A DNA stretch of 64,000 bases from Phellopilus nigrolimitatus. Taxonomy: Eukaryota > Basidiomycota > Agaricomycetes > Hymenochaetales > Hymenochaetaceae. Position numbers and translations under genes: made by a program. Positions 44,176 through 56,072 of this stretch are shown one piece after another (position 1 is the first letter of the stretch; the number at the start of each line of letters is the position of its first letter). Where the stretch lies: assembly GCA_021029095.1 (NCBI GenBank), contig JAJOHG010000095.1, positions 42,043 through 106,042 of the forward strand. Direction: 5' to 3'. The notes beneath the pieces were generated by a model. The model worked only from the letters and a program-made list of their open reading frames with translations, ran no database searches and was not told the origin of the DNA.

Positions 44176-44773
44176 ATATACGTGCTTACGGTGCAGGCAG
44201 TGAAGTGTGCGTCTTTCCAACGGGTAGATCCTCTCTACTTCCCAGTCTACTTCGTCACTGACTCGATAGAGATCTGCGGCAGTTACCTGCCAACATATAA
44301 CTTGAGAGCGTAAACTAATTTGAACTTGGCCCTCCCCTTTACCTACCGTGTTGTGGCAATGCAATATGTTCTTACTCAGATATGTATGAAGACAAAAGGA
44401 CCAACGTAGTCTTCTCGATGAGCAAGACGAGGCTATGGTGCTTCTGTGTAAGCTGCGCGTGTTAGGATATTTCACTAACACGCCTATAAACGAAGCGTGA
44501 GGGCGACTTATGGTCCTCAAAATGACGAGTGACAAGTAGGCAATATCACAAACTCTTTCTGTTTTACTAAGGACACCGCTTCTAACTCTTGGAATTATCG
44601 TCCTGCAACTGGGACAGTGATCGTACGCCGTTCTCGGTTGTACACTTCGTGCATTCTATCTTGGGGTCAATATGCTATATGTAGGTCAAAAATATGTCAT
44701 GTTCCAAACAATTCCAATTCTCCGTCGAATACATCAGGCAAATAAGGCACACAAAATAAACGTATAAAGCGGT
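44176..44773. other. Intergenic, no gene seen
   Basis: No coding or repeat signal recognised between the truncated acetyltransferase and the 3' end of the hypothetical gene. Confidence 0.4.
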
Positions 44774-45381
44774 TCAATAATCCATTCGATCCACTAATGG
44801 TCTGAATACCACCCTTATCGGAGTATTCTGTATCCGCGGATCTAGAGTCAGCCAGTCCAACTCTGCCATAAAGCTGGACACCATCTCCGTGATCGCAGAG
44901 TCGTCGTCTGGCAAGACGCGTGCCCACCGGAGTACCCGCCGAACGTAAGGTACATCAGGCTTGGCGGTCCCGTACAGCGGCGTAAAGCTCGTCGTGGACA
45001 ACTTATTGTCCTGCACGAAAATCCCTGTCCAGAATTTTATACCTGATGACTTAGAAGAATGTGTTCGGGTCAGTTTGGAGTTTTGCAGCGGGGGTGAAAA
45101 TAAATAAGGCGGAAATGCGTACTGGATCAACAGACCCGGTTGGATCGGTGCTCGTCACCCGTCCGAGCTGCCATGCTCTCCGGTCTAGAGTAAACCACAC
45201 GACGTCTCCTGCCTAAATTAATAAGTAATGAAAGCACGAGCGTCAGTTTTTGATTTAAGAATAGGAGGGATCGTGAATTTTGACGTACATGAAAAGTATA
45301 TGGATGCGCGTCGAGCGGATTTCGTGGAGCAACACGACCGGGGGGGATGAGATCGTACAAAGGGGTGGGCCCGAGAGACAT
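44774..45381 (-). CDS. Hypothetical protein, 152 aa, three exons
   Basis: Exons 45381-45289, 45212-45123 and 45049-44774 join without stops (459 bp). Introns are GTACGT...TTTAG and GTACGC...CTAAG. The protein starts MSLGPTPLYDLIPPGRVAPR, has GDVVWFTLDRRAWQLGRVTS and FWTGIFVQDNKLSTTSFTPL in its middle, and ends VVFRPLVDRMDY. The middle looks like a small beta-rich reader fold of the Tudor/BAH kind (GDxVWxxxxxxxWxxGRV), but this is only a resemblance. No signal peptide or membrane segment. A stub of its 5' end lies at 20.5 kb. Neighbours give no functional clue. Confidence 0.65.
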
Positions 45382-46168
45382 ACTTGCGAACCAGCAATCA
45401 ACAAGCGAGACAAAGGCTCCCTTTGTATGGATCTGTAAAGATTGTCTGGCTTGTTTCTCTTCGAAAATGTGTCGACGCTAAGGTAAGTGGCAAGCGAAAA
45501 TAGAGAAGGGAGCTTGCGCGGGTCTGGGAGTTAGCTAGTAGGCGTTACTGTGAGATAGAAGTGAAGGAGCGGGCTTTATGCCTCTCCAATGGCAAAGTTT
45601 CGACGCTCAAAGCAAGCCGTCGATGCTTCGGGTGGCTCTATGGCTGATTTCCATGATAACCGCGCACCAAGCCACAACGGCATCTTACTGTGAATCAAGA
45701 TGGTTTGCCTGCAAGAAGTAAGCCGGATATCGGATCGCATCTGCTGTTCTGATTTCTCGATGGTGTTTGAGAGCATTAGAAACAAATGGCGGCATGAAAG
45801 AGACTCACAAAGGAGCATGTAGGCGCATCCGATCGGCGGTGAGAAGTCGAAGCTGCGCATAAATTCTAAATTTCCTTCGCAGAGCGTGCATATATTTTGT
45901 CCAAGAATAGGAGAATCTAGAATTGAATTCAAAATAACTCAAAACTGTGAGTGGATTGTATGATACATGTGTGCGAAAACATGAGCGATGGTCTAATAAT
46001 AAATTAGGCTATCGTCTGCGCTGTGAACTTCCTTTTGCAGTCATAACATTTATTAAACAGTGTGATCGTTTCCGTGAGATCAAATGTGGTAGGTATCGTG
46101 ATGTTGTGTCGAAAAGCGGAAGGAGGATAGAGGGGGGAGACGAAGAAGAGATGTGATGCCGAACTTCT
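45382..46168. repeat. Upstream region of hypothetical gene, partly duplicated at 20.5-20.9 and 24.2-24.3 kb
   Basis: The block 45,385-45,905 is contiguous here but split by about 3.3 kb in the other copy. This suggests either an insertion there or a deletion here. 45,910-46,168 holds nothing recognisable. Confidence 0.6.
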
Positions 46169-48240
46169 CTAAAATAGGATGGAGAGGGAATATGCAATGA
46201 GGATGGTCATGGAAAAAAACATGAGGATGTACTGCGGTACGAGAAAGAGCGGGAGAACGCCCGCTTCGCCTGTTCCCGAGTACACCTGCGTGAGGTACAC
46301 CTGTGAAGTCGCAGTTGGGACGACCGACATGAACCTGGAAAAAGCACGAATGAGATTCTCTAACTACAAGCTCTTCAAAAGGAGAGAACACTCACATGCA
46401 GACGAATCGCAAGACCTTGTCGTCCGCGTCGATGAAGCCAACTTGCACGAGGCCCTGGCAGATGAGCACGCCAAGCACGGGAAGAAGGAGCATCTTCGTG
46501 ATCGCGAACCATATAATAGCGCCGAGCGGGAGCATGCCCCACTCGCCGCGGCGCGGAAGATTGACACGCGCGACAGCCGCGCCCAGGCATATCAGGCCGA
46601 GCGGGACGCTCGCCGCGCCGACGAACGTCGCGCAGTCCAAGATGAACGCAAGCGGCGGCTGCCCGTCAGGCGCGTTGGGGATCGGCGAGTTGGGCACGGG
46701 CGTGAAGAGCGCCTTCAGCGGCGTCACGACGGAGATGACGATCGAGAACACGATGGTCACGCTGCACGGGAGCAGGAAGGAGCGCATCACGGAGCGCGCG
46801 ACCATCAGCGCGCGCTTTTTGAACGGCGGGCGCCCGGCTGGGAGCGAGGGGCAGACTACGGGGCGCGGTGTCTCTTCGGAGTCTTCGCGCGCGGCTGTGG
46901 GCGATAAGTCGGCGGTCGACAGTTCTTCGCGGTGCACGGAGACGGCGGTCGAAGGCGCGCGCGAGGCCATGCATGAAGGGCCCGCATCGGTAGGCACGGC
47001 GGTTGACTCGTCCGGGAAGGAGTTGAAGTGCACTGAACGTCCCGCGAGCGTGTATCCTGTGCGACGCTGCTCAGCGATGTCGGTAAGTTTGTCGCTGACC
47101 TCGCGAATAGGCGAGTCTGAGCCGATGTCACTGTAAGGTGGTTCAGACGCGGGCTGGACGGACTCGTCAATCTTGGAGGTGTCATCCGTCCTTTCTTGCG
47201 TGCTTTTCTCTGTGGACGAGGGGAGCTTCTCGAGGTCGGTGGAGGATACCTCGAGCGGTTTCTTCTTTCCGAGTATAGGGATGGCGCGCATGACGGTAAC
47301 GAGGTCCTGCATGCTCTGTTTGGTCTTCTTCATCATAGAAATACGCAGATCCTCGTCCTCGACGTTCGGACCGACGTAGTCCATCTCGACAAGGCGGTAG
47401 GCGCCCCCGGGAAACAGCGAGATCTACATAGCAAATAGCAAGCCGTGTTGTAAGTCGCCAGTGACATTGCTTATCACAACCGATACTTACGAAGAAGATG
47501 AGGATAAACCCAGCGATGTAGGCGACGGATATTGTCTGGTCCGTGGCCGCGTTGAACGGCAAGTTCGCCGTGATGCTCGTGATAACGGCGGTAGCTGATT
47601 TTCACAAAATCATTCAGGCCTTTGTGATTCCAAGAGGTTTAGACGGACTCACGGATGTCGCTGTAGTTCGAGATAGTTCCTGCACACAGGATGCCGTACC
47701 GAAAGCGGTGAGGCACCCAGCAGAACTGCTTGACACCCAAGGCGAGGAGGAAGCCGAGAGCCTCATAGATGAAAGCGAGCGTGACGAGTACGGCTGTGTA
47801 TATGTTGACGCTCATGAGAGGACACCTACCGGATAAAAGTGGATAATAGGATGCTCACCGAGACTGTCGATGTTTTGGGGCGTGAAGGCTGGCACAATCT
47901 TTGAAAACATGAGGCACGGGAGGGTGACGTTCTTGAATAGCAAAGGATGGCAGTTGGGTAGGGGGTATGAGTAGTCCGTCAGACCTGGGCTCGGATAGGT
48001 CCATGCAATAACTTACGAGTACGATCTGCCCCGCCCCACGGGAGGCAGCGAGCGGGAAAATGTCCGCCTTTGTGATCGCAAACCCAAACGCCGCACTCAA
48101 CCATCTGTACATTAGCGGTCACATAGGTTATAAAGTTAGTTGATATTTTTTCAATAAAACAAAACAAAACAAAAATCTTACAGCCGAGAGATGAGTGGAC
48201 GCACAGAGAGCCAGATAAGCGCGCCAATGGACATCTGCAT
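46169..48240 (-). CDS. Auxin-efflux-carrier-like membrane transporter (ECM3-like), 552 aa
   Basis: Seven exons: 48240-48182, 48104-48017, 47931-47859, 47793-47653, 47594-47491, 47423-46396, 46334-46169. They join to 1,659 bp without stops. The N-terminal half has about five membrane spans with family-typical ITKADIFPLAASRGAGQIVL, NVTLPCLMFSKIVPAFTP, HRFRYGILCAGTISNYSDIP and SVAYIAGFILIFF. A hydrophilic loop of about 180 residues (rich in S/T/E, phosphorylation-prone) follows, then about five more spans (LGLICLGAAVARVNLP; SVVPTATSQVYLTQVYSG). This is the ten-span Mem_trans (PIN-like) fold with the central cytosolic loop. Fungal members (yeast ECM3 and relatives) are thought to sit in the ER or plasma membrane; the substrate is unproven. 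The gene is single copy here and intact. Confidence 0.9.
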
Positions 48241-49101
48241 GGTGCTCGAAAATAGGCAGTAGTCTCTTAGTCCTATAGATTTATTGGCGTCCTGTCTCGC
48301 TAACTTGGAAGTTGACGTTAGCGGGGAGTGTCAGGACAAACAGTTCGGGAAGCCAAGGGGAGAACGCGCCCACCTATATACGTCGAAGCATAAGAACTAG
48401 ACATACAGCCGTTTATTGCGGAGAGCCGTGCGCCGTGGCACCGTCGTGTTTCATTATTACTATCTCTTCCTTCTTTCTGACACGATCACGATTAGACGAC
48501 CGACATGCGCGGGGTGCATAACGCCGCGGACGAAGCGCACTACGCTGTGGCGGTATCCCGGAAGGAGAGCCGTCTGCGCTGTAATATTCTGCTTTATAGG
48601 AAATATCAAATATGTTCCGTAAGGCTGTCCAGTTCTCGGAGAAAGTGCACATTGTCGGTGATCATGAAGTCGTCGGCGTGGTCCGAATGGTAGTGCAAGA
48701 TCCGAGAAGTAAGCAAGAGCTTTCAAATATCTCACGCTCAATCCACGGCAGACATGAGTGTTATGGAACAAATATGTGCTTGTGCAATTCGGTGAGAGAG
48801 TCAGTGAGAAGGAGAGCGAAGGAACGGAGACAATCTAGTACTAGTCAAGAGATGATCGTGGATAACATGGGAGCTATAACAGAAATGATAAAATATCCAA
48901 TCCGAGCTTGAATCCGAAACAGATGATGTACGCTGACGGCAGGAAGAAGAGGGGAACTGAATAGGATGGGGCGAGCGCTCTGCTAAAACATAATAAATAG
49001 GATAAACTGGGGCGGAACAGCGGAAGGGCGCACGGAGAGGCGAAAGCGATGAATTAAAAAGTTCATAAAAATGGATATAAAAATGTCTAAAAGTCTGAGC
49101 C
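48241..49101. other. Intergenic, no gene seen
   Basis: Lies between the start of the transporter gene and the 3' end of the Rab gene (both minus). Small ORFs show no conserved motif. Confidence 0.45.
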
Positions 49102-50760
49102 TCACGTCCTGCAACAGCTTACCCCGCCCGGGCCCCACCTGCGCGGTCCCGCATCGGTGAGCCTCAGAGTGTATGCCGACGCATCGCGTACATGCATTGT
49201 GCGTGCTTCGATCGCCTCTGTATGCTCCGCGCGCATCACAACGCGGCGGGCGACGTACTCGAATACACCCGCGACGCCCTCGCCCGTCTTTGCGGACGCG
49301 AGGAAGAGCTTCGGACGGCGCTCCGGCGCAGGCGGGAGGCGCGCCGACCCGTATTTGGATCCGGAAGCGGGGGATGGGAAGGGAAGGGACAAGGCACGTG
49401 CGTCATCAAGAATGTCTGGTGGTGTGGGCGGTGTTGGTGCGGCGGAGTTGCTCGCGGATGCTTGCGCGCGTAAAAAGAGGCTCGGCGTGATCGTCGGCGC
49501 AGAGGAGTTTGAAGAAGACCCGCTCGCCATTCGTCGCGGGGAGCGCAATCTAGTGGGGGAGGGCGTCGTGGGATAGTCGGTTGCGGGCGGGTCGTGTGTA
49601 TTGAGGGGCAAAGGTGAGTACGCGTTGTAGGGCGAGGACTGCGCGGACTCGAACGCATCCGAGCCCGACCCAAAGAACGACGATGATGGCGTATGATAGA
49701 GCGTATGCGCGGTTCGAGTCGAAGCCATTGTGCCTATCGTCCCACCGAACTGCGAACGGTCGGACGACTTCGAGCGCGACTTGGACTTGGCGCCACGTGT
49801 GTATGGATGCGACGGGGCCGCGCCGCGCTGGATGGAGATTGACTGCGACCGCGGTTTGGATCCGGACGAGGGCGAGGAGACGGGAAGAAGAAGGCCCGCG
49901 GCGGCGGCGTGGTGCTCGGTGTGCACCGAGTGGAGGGAAAATCCGGAGATGGACGGTCGCAGGAACAGGTTGCTCGTGCGTCTGTTTTGTCCGATTCCGT
50001 CTTCGCCCTCGCGGATCGCGAATGGGTCGTCCCACTCCCAGCCCGCAGCACCTTCTTCCTCGTCGTCCGACATGGTGCCGCTCGACGCGGCCGCGGCCGT
50101 CCGCGGGACGAGCTCCTCAAGGAACCGCTCTGCCTCCGCCTCTGTAACCCGTGGACGCTCGTGCCCGTGGCCTGCCCGCGTGAGCGCTCCACTTCCATTA
50201 ATATACTCTTCCCCTTCGCCCTCTCCCTCCATCTCCGCCGCCAAGTCGACCTTGTTCCCCACGACGACGCAGCAAAAGTCCTCCGCCTCCTCGTCCAGGA
50301 CGGGTGCGCACGCCTTGAACTGGTCCCACCACCTGGCGAGCCCGACGAGCGTCTCTGGCCGGTTGATGTCGAACATGAGCAGCGCGGCGTCGGCGCCACG
50401 GAAGAACGCGCTCGACAGGCTCGAGAAGCGTTCCTGGCCCGCCGTGTCCTGAAAGACGCATGACGCATTCAAGATCAACAAGATATGAGCCAGTCAGGCA
50501 GATAGTCGTGCGCACCCATATCTGCAGCGTGACGCCCTGCTCGGGGTCGCTGTGGTGCGGCAGCGTCTTCGTGATGAAGTCCGTGCCTATCGTCGCGCGG
50601 TAGCCCGTCGAGAAGCGGCCAAGGATGTACTGCAAGAGGACACACGACCACGGTCAGCGCGGGGCGGCGATAAGAGGCGCGGTGGCAACCACACCTGGCT
50701 CCGGAGGCTGGTCTTTCCGACACCTGAGTCGCCAATGATGACGAGCTTGATCGTTCGCAT
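49102..50760 (-). CDS. Rab-family small GTPase with about 250-residue insertion, 508 aa
   Basis: Three exons (50760-50695, 50629-50516, 50448-49102) join in frame. G-motifs in order: G1 GDSGVGKTS (residues 10-18), switch I ATIGTDFITKT, G3 WDTAGQERF, G4 GNKVDL (about residue 130), G5 FLASAKTGEGV (about 440). The end, GGVSCCRT, has a double cysteine suitable for geranylgeranylation, so it should cycle between cytosol and an endomembrane. The start MRTIKLVIIGDSGVGKT and switch I most resemble Rab7/Ypt7 (late endosome/vacuole). Between G4 and G5 lies a Ser/Pro-rich, probably disordered insert of roughly 300 residues, containing an acidic patch (MSDDEEEGAAGWEWDDPF) and basic patches (GAKSKSRSKSSDRS). 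Ordinary Rabs are about 205 aa. No stop or frameshift. Confidence 0.88.
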
Positions 50761-51390
50761 CTCGTCGGCGTCCCGCGCACAACGTCGCCCGCGTTTATGT
50801 CGTCTGCGATTGTCGACAGGAGGCTCCAGAGGAATCCGAATTGGGGCTTATTTCTCACGAATAAAGCTTCCGCTTTAAGTCCGATTTCGGACTTAAGTAG
50901 AAGTTACTCAAACTTACTCCTCTTTGCCTCTTTTGCCTCTTTGCCAGAGTCCTCAAAGGGTGATGATATTCTTGCTGCGATTGAGTCTGTCCCTCTCTCC
51001 TCACCAATCGTCGTTCTTGTTTTCCTTCCAGATGTTCTCTATTTCTCTGGCGCCCGCCTCAGTCACTATGTCATTCCAGGCTCTTCAATCAACCGAGGAA
51101 AGACTCCAGAGTCGGCGGCAAGAACATACAGCACAAAGCCGTGACGGAAGAGAGCATCGCTCCCTTCCCTTTGACACTTCAGTACGGATAAAAGGGACAC
51201 ATGCAGGAGACTTGTGGGGGAAAAAGTCGTGAGGCGAAACGGAGGCTCCTCCGATAATGCATCAAGGGTCGTCGCAGGTCGATGTTTTGCTGCGGAGGAG
51301 ATTCATTTCACCCCGCCCGTCGAACTATCACCTTCTGCTATATTCGATTTATCGTCACATCAAGTGAGCCGGTCGTCTTGGCGCTGCAAT
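50761..51390. other. Divergent promoter region
   Basis: Between the Rab gene (minus) and the candidate gene starting at 51,391 (plus). A frame with MFSISLAPASVTMSF near 51,031 follows an AG and could be an upstream exon of the next gene, but I cannot join it with confidence. Confidence 0.35.
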
Positions 51391-52459
51391 ATGTTTCATC
51401 AGCCTCGTAAGTAAATGTCTTTCCCCTCTTCCTAAGTGCGCTAATGGATTCAACAGGCGTCTGGCAAGCCCCAACAGTCCGCGTAAGTCTTGTTCGGAAG
51501 ACGCGCTTTGTTTCCTTTTCACTGATTCGTTCGCTTCTCTTCCTGCGCAGAGAGGAATGATCAGAGATCCGGCGCGCCAACCAGCTATTCGACAGTCCGC
51601 TTTCCAAGCGGTGGAGTTATTCGTTCGATCTCCCGATTACCCGGCGGCCTCTTCCCCGAAACGCATACGCTCTTCTCTCATTAATGATCAGGCGAGCAGC
51701 TCAATACTTGCGCGTCGATCACTGACCTCCATTCCCCATTTGTTTTCTTCGTAAGAGTGGCTATACATGGCTCAAGGCCGTGGCTACGGCCCTTACTAAC
51801 GTCCTTCGCTTCGGCGAGCGCTTAATTTGTTCTTTTTCTGCGCTTTCGCATCTTCGCTTGCGGTCTACCAGAGGGAATTGTGACATATTGCCAATAAAAA
51901 GTGCGCGTGCGGATGGATATCCTTTGCTTCGCGTTCTTTTTTTCGATGCTAATATTAGCAATTTCCTCTGTTATGCAACTGCCGAGTAGTGCCTTACGCC
52001 CTTCCGTCTTTACCTTTTCTCTGGAACGGGGTTTCTCTGCAACTCCCAAATGTTATTCCCCGCTTTTTATAGTTGTTTCCAGGCAGGCTTTACTCTACGT
52101 TGTCGGTAAGCCGGTTCTTTTTGAAAGGCATGCTTTAGTTCTGATCGTTCCGCTTTCAGTATCGTGCAGGCCACGACGCAGGTGGTCAACGAGGCGAATG
52201 CTAAAAGTAAGTACGAATAATCTTGAGCTTTCGAATACTAGATCAGCGCGCCGACGACCTGATTCAGTTTACCGGTTCCTCGTGCGAACCCGCCTCTCCT
52301 GGTCTTTCTGGTCCGTCTGGCTATATACTCTCGGACTACATTCGCAGTAAGTCTTGTCTTTGACGTATTCGGCTCCACATTGCGCTGATACATGATTCTC
52401 CGTGCATTGGATATCATTTTATTGTTTCACTAAAGCTTCCAGAAAAATCGCTTCTTACG
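51391..52459 (+). CDS. Candidate multi-exon gene, product unknown
   Basis: A chain of short frame-compatible exons: 51391-51406, 51457-51482, 51551-51750, 51872-51985, 52083-52127, 52160-52206, 52242-52346, and possibly 52436-52459. The first junctions are clear GT-AG. One (52127/52160) needs a GC donor and two introns are only 32-35 bp, so the right half is uncertain. The product would start MFHQPRVWQAPTVRRGMIRD and later contain SSPKRIRSSLINDQASSSIL, PIKSARADGYPLLRVLFFDA, SIVQATTQVVNEANAK and SGPSGYILSDYIR. I recognise no family. The 3' end was not found. Evidence is frame continuity across several introns, not similarity. Confidence 0.45.
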
Positions 52460-54750
52460 GTGCGCCTTTTCCTGTGTCTTTTATTGCCTTTGCACCTCTG
52501 TCGCGGAACTTGCTCTCTCGGGGCTAGCAGAGGAGGCCCGCGCATGAGCTGGCTAAAAGAACGAGTTGCATACATGGATTAGTTTTAATTCAATTGTATG
52601 CGCTCTTCTATTTGAAAAGCTCTCTGATTCGTGGGCTCTTCTGCTACGCAGCCGTCGAGATCTTGCGCCTCTTTCCCGATCGCGAGCCCTTGTAAATCTC
52701 GTTTCGTCCTCTTCGTCTCCTGACTTGCCGCGGGCGCTGCTGTCAAAGCACTGTCGAGTATGCATGCGGTACTCGAGCAACTGTGCTGTTTTTGCACATG
52801 ATTTACGGTTGATCGTAGTGGGTTTTCGATGAAACCGCTCACTCCATTGATGTTTCCAAAATGGCATTGTCCTCGCCAAGAGGTGAGGTATATATGGGTT
52901 TTTGGACAGTTCCGGAACTCCTTGCTGAAGGCACGGCGTGGAAGCTTATAAATTTCTTGGCGATGATTCTTTTCGGGTTTCATTATAAAGCGTTTTATTC
53001 ATTCATTGCTAGAGATCGGCGTCCAAAATGTACGCTATCCATGCTCCTCGCTTCCTTCACCTTCGTTTCGAAAACCGCAATACGGCATTACTCCCGTCAT
53101 CCCCCCTTCTCGTACCTGCAGACTTTATATAGGCTCCTTCCGTAATAAAGAAATTCATTTTCACGCGATCGATGCAAAGATTTGAATATGTGTGAACGCG
53201 TGAACAGGCTTCCGGGCACGAAAGCCCAGACTTCGAAGCAGAGACGTGGTAATCCAAGATTTGCATGGATCAATTTCAGAAGTCCCGTGCGCAGCAAAGT
53301 GTGCGTAGATCCCGAAGCGAAGCGCAGAAGCCGCATACCTTGTATGCTTAACAGAGGAGATTGATGGAGGGCGCGAGATTGACAGGGAATCCTGGGAAGC
53401 GAGCAGTGTGCGTGCGCGGTCTGCGAAAGGCTGGGCGTTGAGGGAGGAAGACGGGAAGAGCACGCGTAGGCCTGATTTTTGAGGCTAGATTTAGGCAGAA
53501 GGCGGAGCGCCGACAGGGAACATGTCAAGAACGTTGATGTCGACGCCGACGAAGCTCGGGAGACCGACGTTTTGTGTCGTTTGTAGCATGGACTCACTGA
53601 TCTGCGTCTTCTGATTATGCATGCTAAGGATCGACACCTCCCCCGAGTGCTCCCCGCATCCGCCCGATCGCCACCCCACGGTTCCCCGCATCCCCCCACA
53701 CCACACCGGACGGAGGCTGGGGCGCGGCATCTCGATCCCGGGGACGTCCTTGATAAACTATAAGCCCGCAGATTTGGAGTCGGGCTGCGTTCTCTTTCTA
53801 TTGAGAAACAGGCCCGCAGCGACAGCTGACCGCCCCTGCCCCAGTCTGCGCGCTTCTGGACTGGTTTCGCGACGTGCTCAGGTGCCCAATGGGTAAGTGT
53901 CGATGACGAGCACTCGGACGCCAGGCTTCGGTAAACGTGTGCGGCTCGGAGTCAGGGACGGACGTCGGCCAATTGAATTAGAGGGCTGTCGCGCATGCTG
54001 ACCAACTTGCATTCTTCCCTGGCCTGCGCGAAATGTTCTAGGCTCCAACGCATTTGTTGCTCGTCGCCGCTCAACGTCGCTGCGCTGCTCAAGCGCGGCT
54101 AACAAACAACCGAGATTCCTGCCTGCAGATATGCTTTTCGGAAGCCTTGTTAAGTTTGATGTGCATCGGCTTCAATATTCCTTTAGCTTGCCTATTTCAC
54201 TGGAGTAATGACGGAGAACGCTTTTAGCTGCAAGTACAAAAAGAACTGAATACCGCATTCGAACGTGATCACCGCACTAAAATATCTCAGGTGATTCGTG
54301 TACTTTAGGGCGCTGATTTGAGATCGATCGACCTGTCTGAAAACTTTCATGTGTTTGAAATTAGACGACAGGAGATAGCTGTCAGTGCATAAGCGAAAGG
54401 AATTTCAAGTAAAGCCAGAGAGTGGGAGAAAGAGGGGAAAAAAAGCGAAAAAGAAGGAATCAACAAATCAGACGGGATACGATCTACGCAGTGGATTGGC
54501 CCGTCGGATGACTTGCGCAAGCGCAGGGGCACGAGTGGGGGGATGACCTCTATCCGAAGGCGACGGCTATACAGTTTACAAACCATATGTACCTGCCAAT
54601 AACGGCTATTTACAGGTCGCGAATAAAAGGGCGATTAAGGCAGCATTCAGTTCAGGTCTAGCTTTCTTGTTTCCCTCTTCCATCATCACATTACCGCCGC
54701 TGCCACTCGCCGTGTCATCGCCGTCGCTCGCGATCCCTCCTACTCTCCAC
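52460..54750. other. Long region without a supported gene
   Basis: The minus strand about 53,500-53,640 reads GEVSILSMHNQKTQISESML and then VGLPSFVGVDINVLDMFPVG, which looks like coding sequence. It lacks a start or family match and is bounded by a C-rich, frame-poor stretch at 53,640-53,720. Nothing else is convincing. 54,100-54,750 is probably the promoter region of the next gene. Confidence 0.35.
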
Positions 54751-54758
54751 TATAAATA
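54751..54758 (+). promoter_or_regulatory. TATA box for acetate-transporter gene
   Basis: TATAAATA, 58 bp upstream of the ATG at 54,809, following a C/T-rich stretch. Confidence 0.6.
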
Positions 54759-54808
54759 CACGCCAGAGCGAAACCCATCTTCCCATCCCACCCTAGCCGA
54801 CCTCAGTC

Positions 54809-56072
54809 ATGTCCGATATCGAGAAGCAGCAGCACCACTACAACGACCACAATGGAAATACAAACGGTAACAATGGCATTCCATCAGCCAGCAACACCTT
54901 GACGAACATGCCAGGGCAACATGGTCCTTGGCCTATAGGCGCCGGACCTGGTGGCCAATACCCATACACCCTCGGTGCGAACGCCCTCCAGCAGCAGTTG
55001 TACCAGGGTGGCCTCATCAATCTCCGCAAGTTCGCTAACCCGGCACCGCTGTAAGTTGATTCCGAGTTCTTCGTCGTCTTCATCATCCACTGACGAGCGC
55101 ACGATCTATTCATGCTACCGCGTACCGTGTTTTGCCACCGAATTCCATTCGACTATTCCACCCCGGCTCGGCCATCGATATGACGCAACTGTGTTATGCG
55201 TGATTCACGATTCGCTCTTCTATTCTTGTTACATGATACAGCGGCCTGCTTTCTTTCGCGTCGACGACGCTCATCCTATCGCTTATAAACGTGTCAACCA
55301 ACGGTGTGGACACCCCAAATGTCGTCGTCGGTATGACGCTCTTTGTCGGCGGACTTGTGCAGCTCCTTGCGGGCATGTGGGAATTTGCGGCGGGTAATAC
55401 ACTCGGAGCGACTGGTGAGTATTATTCTCCATTCTCTTCTTCTCCGAGACGCGGTTTGTTTTGCCGAGCCGCATTACCCCAGATCGCGTGATTAATATGC
55501 CGTGATGTGGGGATCGTGATAGACTTCCCATTTTAGAAGGTTGTGCTCACGCGTACCCTTAAATTTCTCTTTCACAATTCGTACGATGTCCTTGAATGCG
55601 GGTATTGACATATTTTATTCGCAGCTTTTTCCTCATACGGAGGCTTCTGGCTTTCCTTCGGGACGATCTACATTCCCGCGTCGGGCATTCTGGATGCTTA
55701 CACCGGTGCCGCGGCGAGTCAGCTTGACAATGCGCTTGGCTTCTACCTCGCTGTCTGGTTCATCTTTACGTTCATTATGTTGTAAGTATGATATATTAGC
55801 CATCCGTAGAATTTATCTAACATCTTTGCAGCATCGCATCCCTCCGCTCGAACATGGGTCTCATCTTGCTGTTCTTCTTCCTCGATTTGACCTTCATGTT
55901 CCTCACGATCTCCAAGTTCGTCCCGAATGTCAATATTGCAAAGGCCGGCGGAGGGTTCGGCATCATCGCGGCCTTCATTGCGTTCTACTGCGGTGCCGCG
56001 AACATGCTCACATACGAGTCGTCGTTCTTCATGCTCCCCCTCGCGCCGATCCCGGAGCGCAAGGCCGAATAA
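54809..56072 (+). CDS. GPR1/FUN34/YaaH-family acetate transporter, 270 aa
   Basis: Four exons (54809-55050, 55242-55414, 55625-55781, 55832-56072) join to 813 bp without stops. A hydrophilic, Asn/His/Gly-rich N-terminus is followed by the family signature NPAPLG at the first exon junction, then six membrane spans. The latter include GMTLFVGGLVQLLAGMWEFA, FSSYGGFWLSFGTIYIPASG, GFYLAVWFIFTFIM, GLILLFFFLDLTFMFLTISK and IIAAFIAFYCGAANMLTYES. Members (yeast ATO1-3, Yarrowia GPR1, E. coli SatP) carry acetate or ammonium across the plasma membrane and matter for growth on acetate. Length and layout are normal for the family. Single copy and intact. Confidence 0.92.

Noticed and set aside
46396..47136. 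246-codon plus-strand ORF
   Set aside because: Antisense of the large exon of the transporter gene, whose seven exons and membrane pattern are clear.
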